A stretch of 21,768 bases of DNA from JBCBWG01 sp964579305 (GTDB lineage: Bacteria > Pseudomonadota > Alphaproteobacteria > Rhizobiales > Hyphomicrobiaceae). The stretch covers positions 1 through 21,768 of the forward strand of contig CAZOGY010000056.1 of NCBI GenBank assembly GCA_964579305.1, given 5' to 3'. Made by a program: the position numbers and the translations under genes. This document shows, piece by piece, positions 13,940-21,562 of the stretch. The notes beneath the pieces were generated by a model. That model saw only the letters and a list, made by a program, of their open reading frames with translations. It ran no database searches and was not told where the DNA came from. Position 1 is the first letter of the stretch. Each line of letters begins with the position of its first letter.

Positions 13940-16810
13940 CTAAGACAGCTTGCCGTGGCATTGCTTGAATTTCTTGCCCGAGCCGCAGGGGCAAGCCTCA
14001 TTCCGCTTGACCTTACCCCAGGTCTCCGGCCGCGATGGATCGCGCGCATCGGCTGAAATCTTGGTGCGCACAGGCCGCGTCTTGAGCTCGCCGTCCTCTT
14101 CATAGCCGGCGGCGTCAAGGCGCTCTCCACCGGCAATGGCCGCGTCGGCACGCGCAAACTCATCAAGGTCTGAGACGTCGGGGTGGAAGGCTTTGAGGTC
14201 GTCGGAGTCGAGATCCACGTCATCGTAGAGCGGTTCTTCCGGCATCAACTCCACGTGCATGAGCTGCCCAGTCACCATCTCGCGCAGACGCACGAGCATG
14301 GCCTCAAACAGCAAGAACGCCTCGTGCTTGTATTCGTTCAGCGGGTCGCGTTGACCGTATGCGCGGAAGCCGATCACCTGACGCAGATGCTCGACCTGCA
14401 CCAGGTGTTCACGCCAAAGGTGGTCAAGGGTTTGCAGCAGAACCATTTTTTCGATGTGACGCATGTTTTCGGCGCCAAGATCGACGGTCTTTGCCGCATA
14501 ACGCTCTTCAACGCGTTTGATAATGCGCTCGCGGATTTGTTCCTCCGCGATGCCTTCCTCATCGGCCCAATCCTTGATTGGCAATTCCAGACCGAAGAGC
14601 GCTTTGATGCCCTCGTCCAGCGTGTCGAGGTCCCATTGCTCGACGTAGGCATTTTCTGGAATGCAGCGTTGGACCAGTGCCGTGATCACGTCATCGCGCA
14701 TGTCGCGGACGGTTTCGGAGACGTCTTCCTCAGCCATGATATCGAGGCGCTGGTCGAAGATGACCTTGCGCTGGTCATTCATGACGTCGTCGTACTTGAG
14801 GATCTGCTTGCGCATGTCGAAGTTGCGCGCTTCGACCTTTTTCTGCGCCATCTGCAGCGACTTGTTCATCATGGGGTGCGCAATCGCTTCGCCACGCTGG
14901 AGGCCGAGCGTGCCAAGGATGCGGTCCATGCGGTCGCCGCCGAAAATTCGCATCAGGTCGTCTTCGAGCGACAGGTAGAACTTTGATCGCCCTTTGTCGC
15001 CCTGGCGGCCGGATCGCCCGCGTAACTGGTTGTCGATCCGGCGGCTTTCGTGGCGTTCGGTGCCAATCACGTACAATCCGCCCGGCTTGACGATTGTCTT
15101 GGCCGGTTTGCCATTCTTGGCGGGTTCAAGCTCGATCACCTCTGAGGCTTCGAGGACCTGTTGGCGGCGCTCGTCGATCCGTTTGCGAATTTCGGCGGTC
15201 TTGGCGTCGCGCTCAGGACCTTCCGGCATGTCGCCGAGCTCTTTCTTGACTTCGAGTTCGAAGTTTCCGCCAAGCTGAATGTCGGTACCGCGGCCTGCCA
15301 TGTTCGTCGCGATCGTCACCGCGCCAGGAATGCCGGCTTCGGCAATAATCTCGGCCTCTTGTTCATGATAACGCGCATTGAGCACCTTGTGGGGCACTTT
15401 GCGCTTTTTCAAAAGCTCGGACAGATACTCGTTCTTTTCAATCGAAGAAGTGCCAACCAAAACCGGCTGGCCACGCTCGCGCGCGCGGGAAATCTCATCG
15501 ATAATCGCTTCCCACTTTTCCTCAGCCGTTCGATAGATCTCATCGTCCTCGTCAAGGCGTGCAATATCCCGATTGGTCGGGACGGACACCACGTCGAGGC
15601 CGTAAATGTCCATGAATTCATCGGCTTCGGTCTCAGCCGTGCCTGTCATGCCGGCAAGTTTGCTGTAAAGCCGGAAGTAGTTTTGGAAGGTGATCGAAGC
15701 CAGCGTTTGGTTTTCGGGCTGAACATCGACGTGTTCTTTCGCCTCAAGGGCCTGGTGAAGACCCTCAGAATAGCGGCGACCAGGCATCATGCGGCCGGTG
15801 AACTCGTCAATGATGACGACTTCGTTGTTGCGCACGATATAGTCGCGATCTTTCAAGAAAAGCTTGTGGGCTTTCAGGGCCTGCGTCACGTGATGCACGA
15901 CTGTGACGTTTTCGATGTCGTAAAGCGAGCCGGTGATCAACTCGTGCTCTTTCAAGAGCATCTCGATCTTTTCGTTGCCCGCCTCAGTGAACGTGACGGT
16001 CTTTTGCTTTTCATCGAGTTCATAATCCGACGGCTCGATCGCTGGCATCAGCGTATCGATTTGTGCGTAAAGCTCCGCACGGTCTTCAATCGGCCCTGAA
16101 ATAATCAGTGGCGTTCTTGCTTCGTCGATCAGAATGGAGTCGACTTCGTCAACAATGGCAAAATGGTGCTCGCGCTGCACCATTTCGGCTTTGTCGACTT
16201 TCATGTTGTCGCGCAGATAATCGAAGCCATATTCGTTGTTGGTGCCGTAGGTGACGTCGCAAGCGTACTGGTTCTGGCGCTCCTCATCGTCCATGTCGTG
16301 GGTGATGACACCGACCTTGAGCCCGAGGAACTCATAGATTTGACCCATCCAGGCAGCGTCGCGCGCGGCAAGGTAATCGTTGACGGTCACGACGTGGACG
16401 CCCCGGCCGGTCAAGGCGTTGAGGTACACCGGCAATGTGGAGACAAGCGTTTTACCCTCGCCAGTTTTCATCTCGGCGATTTTGCCTTCGTGCAGCACCA
16501 TCCCGCCGATCAGCTGCACATCGAAATGGCGCTGTCCCAAGGTCCGTTTGGCGGCCTCGCGCACCGTTGCAAACGCGGGCACGACGAGGGTGTCAATGTC
16601 GACGCCTTCGGCCAGTTGTTTGCGGAACGCCTCAGTGCGCGCGCGCAATTCGTCATCGCTGAGGGCTTCGATTTCCGCCTCTAGCGCATTGATCTCGTCG
16701 ACCCGCGGCAGGTATTTGCGGACCCGGCGCTCGTTGGAGGACCCAAAGAACTTGGATGCCAGTTTGCCAATTGTGACATTTCCAAAAGAAACGTTGCCGA
16801 GCGAAACCAT
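13940..16810 (-). CDS. secA: Preprotein translocase ATPase SecA
   Basis: The cytoplasmic ATPase that drives unfolded preproteins through SecYEG. The 956-residue protein has the DEAD-like motor with Walker A MKTGEGKTLV (K120 at 115-124 region), Walker B VDEVDSILIDEARTPL (D221, E222), TVNDYLAARDA, the preprotein cross-linking region, GTSSIEKNEYLS and NMAGRGTDIQLGG of the second motor domain, and RIDNQLRGRSGRQGD. The C-terminus is an intact SEC-C zinc motif (C940, C942, C951, H952). Length is typical for alphaproteobacteria (about 900-960). The ATG at 16810 is backed by AAGAAGG about 8 bases upstream; this gives a short leader (MVSLGNVSFGNVTIGK) before the conserved KFFGS segment, longer than in most SecA proteins. 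It is divergent from the exported prolyl isomerase gene. Confidence 0.98.
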   Translation of the reverse strand: MVSLGNVSFGNVTIGKLASKFFGSSNERRVRKYLPRVDEINALEAEIEALSDDELRARTEAFRKQLAEGVDIDTLVVPAFATVREAAKRTLGQRHFDVQLIGGMVLHEGKIAEMKTGEGKTLVSTLPVYLNALTGRGVHVVTVNDYLAARDAAWMGQIYEFLGLKVGVITHDMDDEERQNQYACDVTYGTNNEYGFDYLRDNMKVDKAEMVQREHHFAIVDEVDSILIDEARTPLIISGPIEDRAELYAQIDTLMPAIEPSDYELDEKQKTVTFTEAGNEKIEMLLKEHELITGSLYDIENVTVVHHVTQALKAHKLFLKDRDYIVRNNEVVIIDEFTGRMMPGRRYSEGLHQALEAKEHVDVQPENQTLASITFQNYFRLYSKLAGMTGTAETEADEFMDIYGLDVVSVPTNRDIARLDEDDEIYRTAEEKWEAIIDEISRARERGQPVLVGTSSIEKNEYLSELLKKRKVPHKVLNARYHEQEAEIIAEAGIPGAVTIATNMAGRGTDIQLGGNFELEVKKELGDMPEGPERDAKTAEIRKRIDERRQQVLEASEVIELEPAKNGKPAKTIVKPGGLYVIGTERHESRRIDNQLRGRSGRQGDKGRSKFYLSLEDDLMRIFGGDRMDRILGTLGLQRGEAIAHPMMNKSLQMAQKKVEARNFDMRKQILKYDDVMNDQRKVIFDQRLDIMAEEDVSETVRDMRDDVITALVQRCIPENAYVEQWDLDTLDEGIKALFGLELPIKDWADEEGIAEEQIRERIIKRVEERYAAKTVDLGAENMRHIEKMVLLQTLDHLWREHLVQVEHLRQVIGFRAYGQRDPLNEYKHEAFLLFEAMLVRLREMVTGQLMHVELMPEEPLYDDVDLDSDDLKAFHPDVSDLDEFARADAAIAGGERLDAAGYEEDGELKTRPVRTKISADARDPSRPETWGKVKRNEACPCGSGKKFKQCHGKLS

Positions 16811-16945
16811 CGGGTCGCCTTCTTGTTTGTGCCGCGTCGTTCACACACTCAGTGCGCGCTTGCGGCAATTCGTTCCCGCCGCCCCCGCAGTGCGTCCGGT
16901 TGCGGGTCGGTCGGCCAGCGCTTACGGGCGATTTTTGGGGGTAAA

Positions 16946-16965
16946 GCGACATCATACGCTGTCGC
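16946..16965. promoter_or_regulatory. Perfect dyad at the predicted secA transcription start
   Basis: GCGACA (16946-16951) and TGTCGC (16960-16965) form a perfect 6-bp inverted repeat with an 8-base spacer. It lies just downstream of the candidate secA -10 box, so it would overlap the first transcribed bases. It could be an operator or a leader hairpin; no regulator is known to me for it. Confidence 0.3.
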
Positions 16966-16967
16966 CC

Positions 16968-16996
16968 ACATATGTAGTGCGCCTTGACATTGTCAA
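16968..16996 (-). promoter_or_regulatory. Candidate secA promoter
   Basis: On the minus strand, a perfect TTGACA (16991-16996) is followed after 17 bases by ATATGT (16968-16973), within an AT-rich patch (CATATGT). It would give a leader of about 150 bases before the secA ATG. The -35 is also half of a TTGACATTGTCAA palindrome, so a weaker -35 faces the other way. Confidence 0.4.
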
Positions 16997-17203
16997 TGAA
17001 CGCCTTGTCGGAGTTGACCTGACCGACGGCCGTGTGCCGCTGTGGGGTTATCGTGACGCATGTGCATCTCATTGTGGTCGCAGTGGTGTGTTGGCCAGCT
17101 TGCTTCGGCTCAAACCGCCGCAAAGGCAGTCCCGTCTGGAACAGGCGGCCTTCATCCTGACGCCTGCCGGCAACGACCAGCCGGTCATCTCAAGGAGTTT
17201 CCT

Positions 17204-18079
17204 TTGACCCAAACCTTCAAGACGCTGGCCCGATCTTTGGCTGTTTCAGCAGGTCTCGTGCTGGCGGTTCTTCCCGGTGCTGTCTGTGCGCAAGCCCAAG
17301 AGGCTGGCGACAAGGTCGTCGCGCGCGTGAACGGCACGGCGATTACCGAAAAAGACGTCGCTTTGGCTCAAGCTGAAATCGGCGATCGACTGCAACGCAT
17401 CCCGCAGAACGCGCGCCGGCGAGTGCTGATAGAATTTCTTATTGAAAACCAGCTCATTGCAGAGGCAGCCGTCGGCAAGGGCATTGAGACCAGCGATGAT
17501 TTCAAGGACCGCTTGGCCTATTGGAAGCGTCGCTCCTTGCGTGAGGCCTACTTTGAGAATGTCGTCAGCGGCAGCATCTCCGAAGCTGAGATGCGCAAGT
17601 TCTACGATGAAAAGATCAAGCCGCAGTCAAGCGGCGAGGAGATCCGCGCCTCCCACATCCTGGTGAAGACCAAGGAAAAAGCGGTCGAGATCTACGAAAT
17701 GCTGGTGCACGATGGCGACTTCGCTGAGCTTGCCAAGAAGAACTCGCAGGATCCGGGAAGCCGCAACAATGGCGGCGACCTTGGCTATTTTTCCAAGGGC
17801 ATGATGGTTCCTGCGTTCGAGAAGGCGGCGTTTGCACTCAAGGACGATGAGATTTCCGAGCCCGTGCAATCGCGCTTTGGCTGGCACATTATCAAGCTTG
17901 TCGACCGGCGGGAGAAATCAGCACCACCATTTGAGACAGTGAAACCACGGCTGCGGATGTTCATGATCCGCGAGCGTGTCAAGACGGTCACGGACGACCT
18001 GCGTGGCAAGGCGCAGCTGGAGTATCTCGATCCCGAGGTGAAACAGCAGGTCGAAGGCGCGACGCAGCCGAAAAACTAA
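17204..18079 (+). CDS. Exported parvulin-type peptidyl-prolyl cis-trans isomerase
   Basis: A periplasmic PpiC/SurA-like prolyl isomerase that helps fold exported proteins. The start is TTG at 17204, 6 bases after a strong AAGGAG (17192-17197), giving 291 residues; upstream in-frame ATGs have no such site. A signal peptide (about 1-31, SLAVSAGLVLAVLPGAVCAQA) is followed by a SurA-type N-terminal helical region (about 37-140). The rotamase domain (about 146-237) shows IRASHILVKTKEKA, DFAELAKKNSQDPGS, GGDLGYFSKGMMVPAFEKAAF and SRFGWHIIKLVDRRE. A charged helical tail ends the protein. It is divergent from secA and upstream of argJ (106 bp gap). Whether it serves outer-membrane proteins specifically is not shown by the sequence. 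Confidence 0.94.
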   Translation: MTQTFKTLARSLAVSAGLVLAVLPGAVCAQAQEAGDKVVARVNGTAITEKDVALAQAEIGDRLQRIPQNARRRVLIEFLIENQLIAEAAVGKGIETSDDFKDRLAYWKRRSLREAYFENVVSGSISEAEMRKFYDEKIKPQSSGEEIRASHILVKTKEKAVEIYEMLVHDGDFAELAKKNSQDPGSRNNGGDLGYFSKGMMVPAFEKAAFALKDDEISEPVQSRFGWHIIKLVDRREKSAPPFETVKPRLRMFMIRERVKTVTDDLRGKAQLEYLDPEVKQQVEGATQPKN

Positions 18080-18185
18080 CCTGGCGCGTTGCGCGGCAGG
18101 CCAGCGTGGCGGGTTGGGGGTCCAGCGTGCCACGGGGGCTGCGTGTGACGGCGCTCCGAGAACGACCAAGACGACCGAGGCCCGA

Positions 18186-19433
18186 ATGGCACCGCCAAAG
18201 GTATCCCCGTTTGCCCCGCAGGTGCTGCCTGCACTTCCGCCAATTGCCGGTGTTGGCCTGGCCGCAATCGCTGCTGGGTTGCGCTATCAGGGGCGTAAGG
18301 ATCTGCTGCTGGCGACGCTTGCGCCAGGGACCGTGGCGGCGGGCGTTACAACCCGCTCGGCAACGCGATCGGCTGCGGTGAATTGGTGCCGGCTTCGGCT
18401 TGCCCAAGGCACCACTCGTGCGCTTGTCGTCAATGCCGGCAACGCCAATGCGTTTACGGGAACGCGCGGGGAAACGGCGGTTCAAATGACCGCTGAGGCG
18501 GCGGCGGCCGCGGTTGGCTGCCAGGTCCAAGACGTTCTGATGGCTTCGACTGGGGTGATCGGCGAACCGCTCGATGCGTCGGGATTTGGCGCGTTATTGG
18601 CTCAATTGGCGCAACAGGTGACGAGCCCGCCGGATCCTGCCGCTTGGAGCGATGCAGCCGCCGCCATCATGACCACGGATACATTTCCAAAGCTGTCTTC
18701 AGCGGCATTTGACGCTGGGGGCATGGAAGCCAGGATCGGCGGGATTGCCAAGGGATCGGGCATGATCGCGCCGGACATGGCGACCATGCTTGCCTTCGTG
18801 TTTACCGACGCAGCGGTTGATGCCGGTTTGTTGCAGCAAATCGTACGTGAGCTGACAGCGACCACCTTCAATTGCATCACGGTGGATGGCGACACTTCCA
18901 CCAGTGATACCTTCTTGGTGTTTGCCACGGGACAGTGCGGCGCGCCGCCAATTCAAGAGCGGGCCGATCCACGCTATCTTGCCTTGCGCGAGGCTCTGCA
19001 TGCGGTCATGCATGATCTCGCCTTGCAGATTGCCAAGGACGGCGAAGGGATCTCCAAGTTCATATCAATCAAGGTGACGGGGGCAGAGCACGTGATCGCC
19101 GCCCGCAAGATCGCGATGGCGATTGCGAATTCGCCGCTCGTCAAGACGGCAATCGCGGGCGAGGACGCAAACTGGGGCCGCATCGTCATGGCTGTTGGCA
19201 AGGCTGGCGCGATGGCCGACCGCGACAAGCTTCGCATCGCATTCGGGCCTCACGTGCTTGCCGAAATGGGCGAGCGCGTGCCCGATTATGACGAGGGTCC
19301 CGTCGCGCAGTACATGAGGCGGGACACCATCGATATCGCCGTGGACGTCGGCGTTGGCGATGCGGCTGCAACCGTGTGGACGTGCGACCTCACCCACGAT
19401 TACATCTCAATCAACGCCGATTACCGAAGCTGA
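18186..19433 (+). CDS. argJ: Bifunctional ornithine acetyltransferase/N-acetylglutamate synthase
   Basis: Transfers acetyl from N-acetylornithine to glutamate, recycling the acetyl group in arginine synthesis; many ArgJ proteins also use acetyl-CoA. From the ATG at 18186 it has 415 residues. The proenzyme self-cleaves before a threonine, which is seen as T200 in KGSGMIAPDMATMLAF; the oxyanion-hole pair is T122-G123 in ASTGVIGE. Other family blocks are VNAGNANAFTG, TTDTFPK, VDGDTSTSDT, EGISKFISIKVTGA, and the C-terminal DLTHDYISINADYRS ending. The start was chosen because GAGG lies 7 bases upstream; an upstream frame extension would add 24 atypical residues. Full length, nothing missing. It is followed 10 bp later by the methyltransferase gene and then mutT, a frequent argJ neighbour. 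Mono- or bifunctionality cannot be told from sequence. Confidence 0.97.
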   Translation: MAPPKVSPFAPQVLPALPPIAGVGLAAIAAGLRYQGRKDLLLATLAPGTVAAGVTTRSATRSAAVNWCRLRLAQGTTRALVVNAGNANAFTGTRGETAVQMTAEAAAAAVGCQVQDVLMASTGVIGEPLDASGFGALLAQLAQQVTSPPDPAAWSDAAAAIMTTDTFPKLSSAAFDAGGMEARIGGIAKGSGMIAPDMATMLAFVFTDAAVDAGLLQQIVRELTATTFNCITVDGDTSTSDTFLVFATGQCGAPPIQERADPRYLALREALHAVMHDLALQIAKDGEGISKFISIKVTGAEHVIAARKIAMAIANSPLVKTAIAGEDANWGRIVMAVGKAGAMADRDKLRIAFGPHVLAEMGERVPDYDEGPVAQYMRRDTIDIAVDVGVGDAAATVWTCDLTHDYISINADYRS

Positions 19434-19443
19434 AGGCAGCGCC

Positions 19444-20145
19444 ATGGATGCGGAATTTTGGCACGAGCGCTGGCGTGAGGGGCGCATTCGTTTCCACCAA
19501 GGCCAGCCCAATGGGCTTATGCTCAAACACTGGCCGCAGCTCGTGGCGCAGCCCGCCGGCGATGTGTTCGTGCCTTTGTGCGGCAAGAGCCTGGATATGA
19601 CGTGGTTGGCGCAGCGCGGTCATCATGTCATCGGCGTTGAATTGTCCGACATCGCGGTGCGTGATTATTTTCAGGAACACGGCCTGACACCTGACGTGAG
19701 ACGCGAAGGTGACTTTGAAGTCCTGTCGGCAGGACGCGTCGAGTTATGGTGTGGCGACTATTTCGCGTTCCCGAAGGAGCGGCTGGTCAACGTTGTCGCC
19801 GCCTACGACCGGGCCAGCCTTTTTGCGCTTCCGCCGGAACTCCGTCGCCGGTATGCGGACACGTTCATGGATTTGATGCCGCCCACGGCGCGTACGCTCT
19901 TGATGACGTTTGCCTACGACCAGAGCGAGATGTCGGGGCCGCCGTTTGCCGTTCACGACAACGAGGTCTTTGACCTTTATGGCAATAGGCTTGCAGTGAA
20001 CCTTCTGGAAACGCGCGATGCCCTGGCGGGCGCGGGCGATCTGCAGGACCGTGGTTTGAGCGCTCTGACGGTGAGCGTTTTCGCGCTTGGGCCGGCCAAG
20101 CTTCCTGCCGGGCCCACGATCTCGCTCGAACAGGCGCCGGAATGA
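19444..20145 (+). CDS. tpm: Thiopurine S-methyltransferase-like protein
   Basis: A SAM-dependent methyltransferase of the bacterial TPMT family, known for S-methylation of thiopurines and methylation of selenium and tellurium compounds. The 233-residue protein starts MDAEFWHERW, the family signature, followed by RIRFHQGQPNGLMLKHW. The SAM-binding core is FVPLCGKSLDMTWLAQRGH (about 42-60) and VIGVELSDIAV with E66. CGDYFAF, AAYDRASLFALPPELRRRYA and DQSEMSGPPFAV complete the family pattern. Length matches bacterial TPMT (about 215-230). GAAGG lies 8 bases upstream of the ATG. It begins 10 bp after argJ, and its TGA overlaps the mutT ATG by 4 bp. The physiological substrate is unknown; the position between argJ and mutT is unusual in my experience. 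Confidence 0.92.
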   Translation: MDAEFWHERWREGRIRFHQGQPNGLMLKHWPQLVAQPAGDVFVPLCGKSLDMTWLAQRGHHVIGVELSDIAVRDYFQEHGLTPDVRREGDFEVLSAGRVELWCGDYFAFPKERLVNVVAAYDRASLFALPPELRRRYADTFMDLMPPTARTLLMTFAYDQSEMSGPPFAVHDNEVFDLYGNRLAVNLLETRDALAGAGDLQDRGLSALTVSVFALGPAKLPAGPTISLEQAPE

Positions 20146-20558
20146 CGATGCGCGAAAAGCCACTCGTTCTGGTTGCCGCGGCCGCACTGATTGATGACGA
20201 CAACCGGGTGTTGATCGCGCAACGGCCGGAGGGCAAGCCGATGGCGGGCCTCTGGGAATTTCCCGGCGGCAAGGTCAATCCAGGTGAAACACCCGAGTCG
20301 GCGTTGATCCGCGAGCTTATGGAAGAGCTTGGCATCGACGTTTGCCCAAGCTGCATTGCGCCGTTTACGTTCGCAAGCCACGCTTACGATGATTTCCACC
20401 TGCTGATGCCGCTTTATCTGTGCACGACGTGGGATGGCGTGATCGCCCCGCGAGAGGGGCAAACCGTCAAGTGGGTGCGCGCGATGCGGCTTGCCGATTA
20501 TCCCATGCCGGAAGCGGACCTGCCTTTGATCCCCTATCTGCGCGATTTGCTCGGCTGA
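20142..20558 (+). CDS. mutT: MutT-type Nudix hydrolase ((deoxy)nucleoside triphosphate pyrophosphohydrolase)
   Basis: A 138-residue Nudix hydrolase of the MutT type, which removes oxidised nucleotides such as 8-oxo-dGTP from the pool. The complete Nudix box is seen from G43 to I65: G43, E49, R57-E58-L59, E61-E62 and G64 in the required spacing. The preceding LIAQRPEGKPMAGLWEFPGG segment is typical of MutT. Length is close to classical MutT (about 130). Its ATG lies in an ATGA overlap with the methyltransferase gene, so translation is probably coupled. An argJ-mutT neighbourhood is widespread in alphaproteobacteria. Exact substrate is inferred from family and neighbourhood. Confidence 0.94.
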   Translation: MTMREKPLVLVAAAALIDDDNRVLIAQRPEGKPMAGLWEFPGGKVNPGETPESALIRELMEELGIDVCPSCIAPFTFASHAYDDFHLLMPLYLCTTWDGVIAPREGQTVKWVRAMRLADYPMPEADLPLIPYLRDLLG

Positions 20559-20662
20559 CACATCGCGTTTACGCTTTTCGCGAAGCCTCTCGTAAGCCTT
20601 ATGAAACCGGCGGCGGGCAATGCTAAAGGGCACGCATAAAGCGTCATGCTTGGAGCCAGCCC

Positions 20663-21001
20663 ATGTTGTTCATTCGTCTTGTCTGCGTTGTCGCACTCTG
20701 TCTGTCGCTGTTTGTCACGCAGGCCTCTGCAAATCAGGACTTCAACGCGTCGACCCACCAACAGGCCCGCTATGGCGGCAAGACCTGTTTTGTCACCCAC
20801 CACCACTACGGCGAGAGCCCGTCATGGCCCAATCGCCGCGGCGCGCAGAAAGCCGCGATCCGCAAGTGGGAGTGGTTCACGAAATGGGAATATGGCGCCC
20901 GTTGGGGAAGCTATCGCCTCGCGCGGGGCAAGCAAATGCAGTGTGCGCAAAGCGGTGGCCGATGGATCTGCAAGACAACGGCCTATCCTTGCCGCCGATA
21001 A
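20663..21001 (+). CDS. Small exported Trp/Cys-rich protein
   Basis: A 112-residue protein with a clear signal peptide (MLFIRLVCVVALCLSLFVTQ, then ASA and a likely cut before NQDF at 23/24). The mature part has four cysteines (42, 94, 103, 110), enough for two disulphides, and many tryptophans (55, 69, 71, 75, 81, 101). The C-terminal pattern, a KAAIRKWEWFTKWEYGARWG helix followed by an alanine, C94, W101-x-C103 and a final PC110, resembles small periplasmic proteins seen across Hyphomicrobiales that have no known function. The ATG follows TTGGAG by about 9 bases. It stands alone, 104 bp after mutT and 267 bp before the DUF1330 gene. No enzymatic motif is visible. Confidence 0.82.
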   Translation: MLFIRLVCVVALCLSLFVTQASANQDFNASTHQQARYGGKTCFVTHHHYGESPSWPNRRGAQKAAIRKWEWFTKWEYGARWGSYRLARGKQMQCAQSGGRWICKTTAYPCRR

Positions 21002-21105
21002 TCTCGCGTTCCAACGCCGCTTTGATGTGTTGTCTTGGGCGAGCCGCCGTTGCCGGGAACGCTCAAGCATTTTTTGACCGCGCTTGACCCTCTTGCGGTT
21101 AGGCG

Positions 21106-21158
21106 AGATCGGATGAAGATGCTCTCTGTTTCGGAAACAGAGCAATTTCATCCGATCT
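21106..21158. repeat. Long intergenic palindrome
   Basis: AGATCGGATGAA (21106-21117) pairs with TTCATCCGATCT (21147-21158), and GCTCT plus CTGTTTC inside the left arm pair with the opposite GGAAACAGAGC. The arms are nearly complementary over about 25 positions with a two-base internal difference and a tiny loop. It lies in the 267-bp gap between the Trp/Cys-rich protein gene and the DUF1330 gene. A degenerate AGAGCA...CATCGGATC half copy follows at about 21169-21187. It may terminate transcription or be a dispersed palindromic repeat; nothing else was recognised in the gap. Confidence 0.7.
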
Positions 21159-21268
21159 GGCAGGCGTAGAGCACGTCCATCGGATCGGATATTGCTTTAG
21201 GCAGCTTGCCATTCCCATGGCACGGTGACGGCGTTGTTACGCGTACGATCTCAACAGATGAGGCGGCC

Positions 21269-21562
21269 ATGCCCAAAGGCTACTGGATTGCACACGTCGA
21301 CATCCACGACGCGGAAGGCTTCAAGGCCTATCAGGCGGCCAACGCTGCGCCGATTGCCGAATTCGGTGGTCGTTTCATCGTTCGCGGCGGCGATGCTGTC
21401 GCAGCGCATGGCCGAACGCGTTCACGGCATGTCGTTGTCGAGTTTCCGTCCTATGAGGCAGCCAAGGCGTGTTACGACAGCCCGGCTTATCAGGCGGCTT
21501 GCGGTCCCCGGGACGCGTCGGCTGACATTGATATCGTGATCGTCGCAGGCGTGGGGGAATAG
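21269..21562 (+). CDS. DUF1330 domain protein
   Basis: A 97-residue protein covering one full DUF1330 domain, a ferredoxin-like dimeric alpha/beta-barrel fold with no agreed function. The family pattern is visible: KGYWIAHVDIHDAEGFKAYQ at the N-terminus, then GGRFIVRGG (about 35-43), HVVVEFPSYEAAKACYDSPAY in the middle and DIDIVIVAGV at the end. The ATG at 21269 was chosen because it precedes the conserved GYWI start and has GAGG about 6 bases upstream; an in-frame ATG at 21206 would add 21 atypical residues. Cytoplasmic, no signal peptide. The following 206 bp to the window edge contain no gene I can support. Confidence 0.92.
   Translation: MPKGYWIAHVDIHDAEGFKAYQAANAAPIAEFGGRFIVRGGDAVAAHGRTRSRHVVVEFPSYEAAKACYDSPAYQAACGPRDASADIDIVIVAGVGE

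Larger units (their letters stand above)
16811..17203. other. Divergent promoter region between secA and the prolyl isomerase gene
   Basis: A 393-bp non-coding gap. It contains a good promoter candidate for secA (16968-16996), a perfect GCGACA/TGTCGC dyad at 16946-16965, and the strong Shine-Dalgarno sequence of the next gene at 17192-17197. No convincing promoter for the plus-strand gene, RNA gene or long ORF was recognised. Confidence 0.6.
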
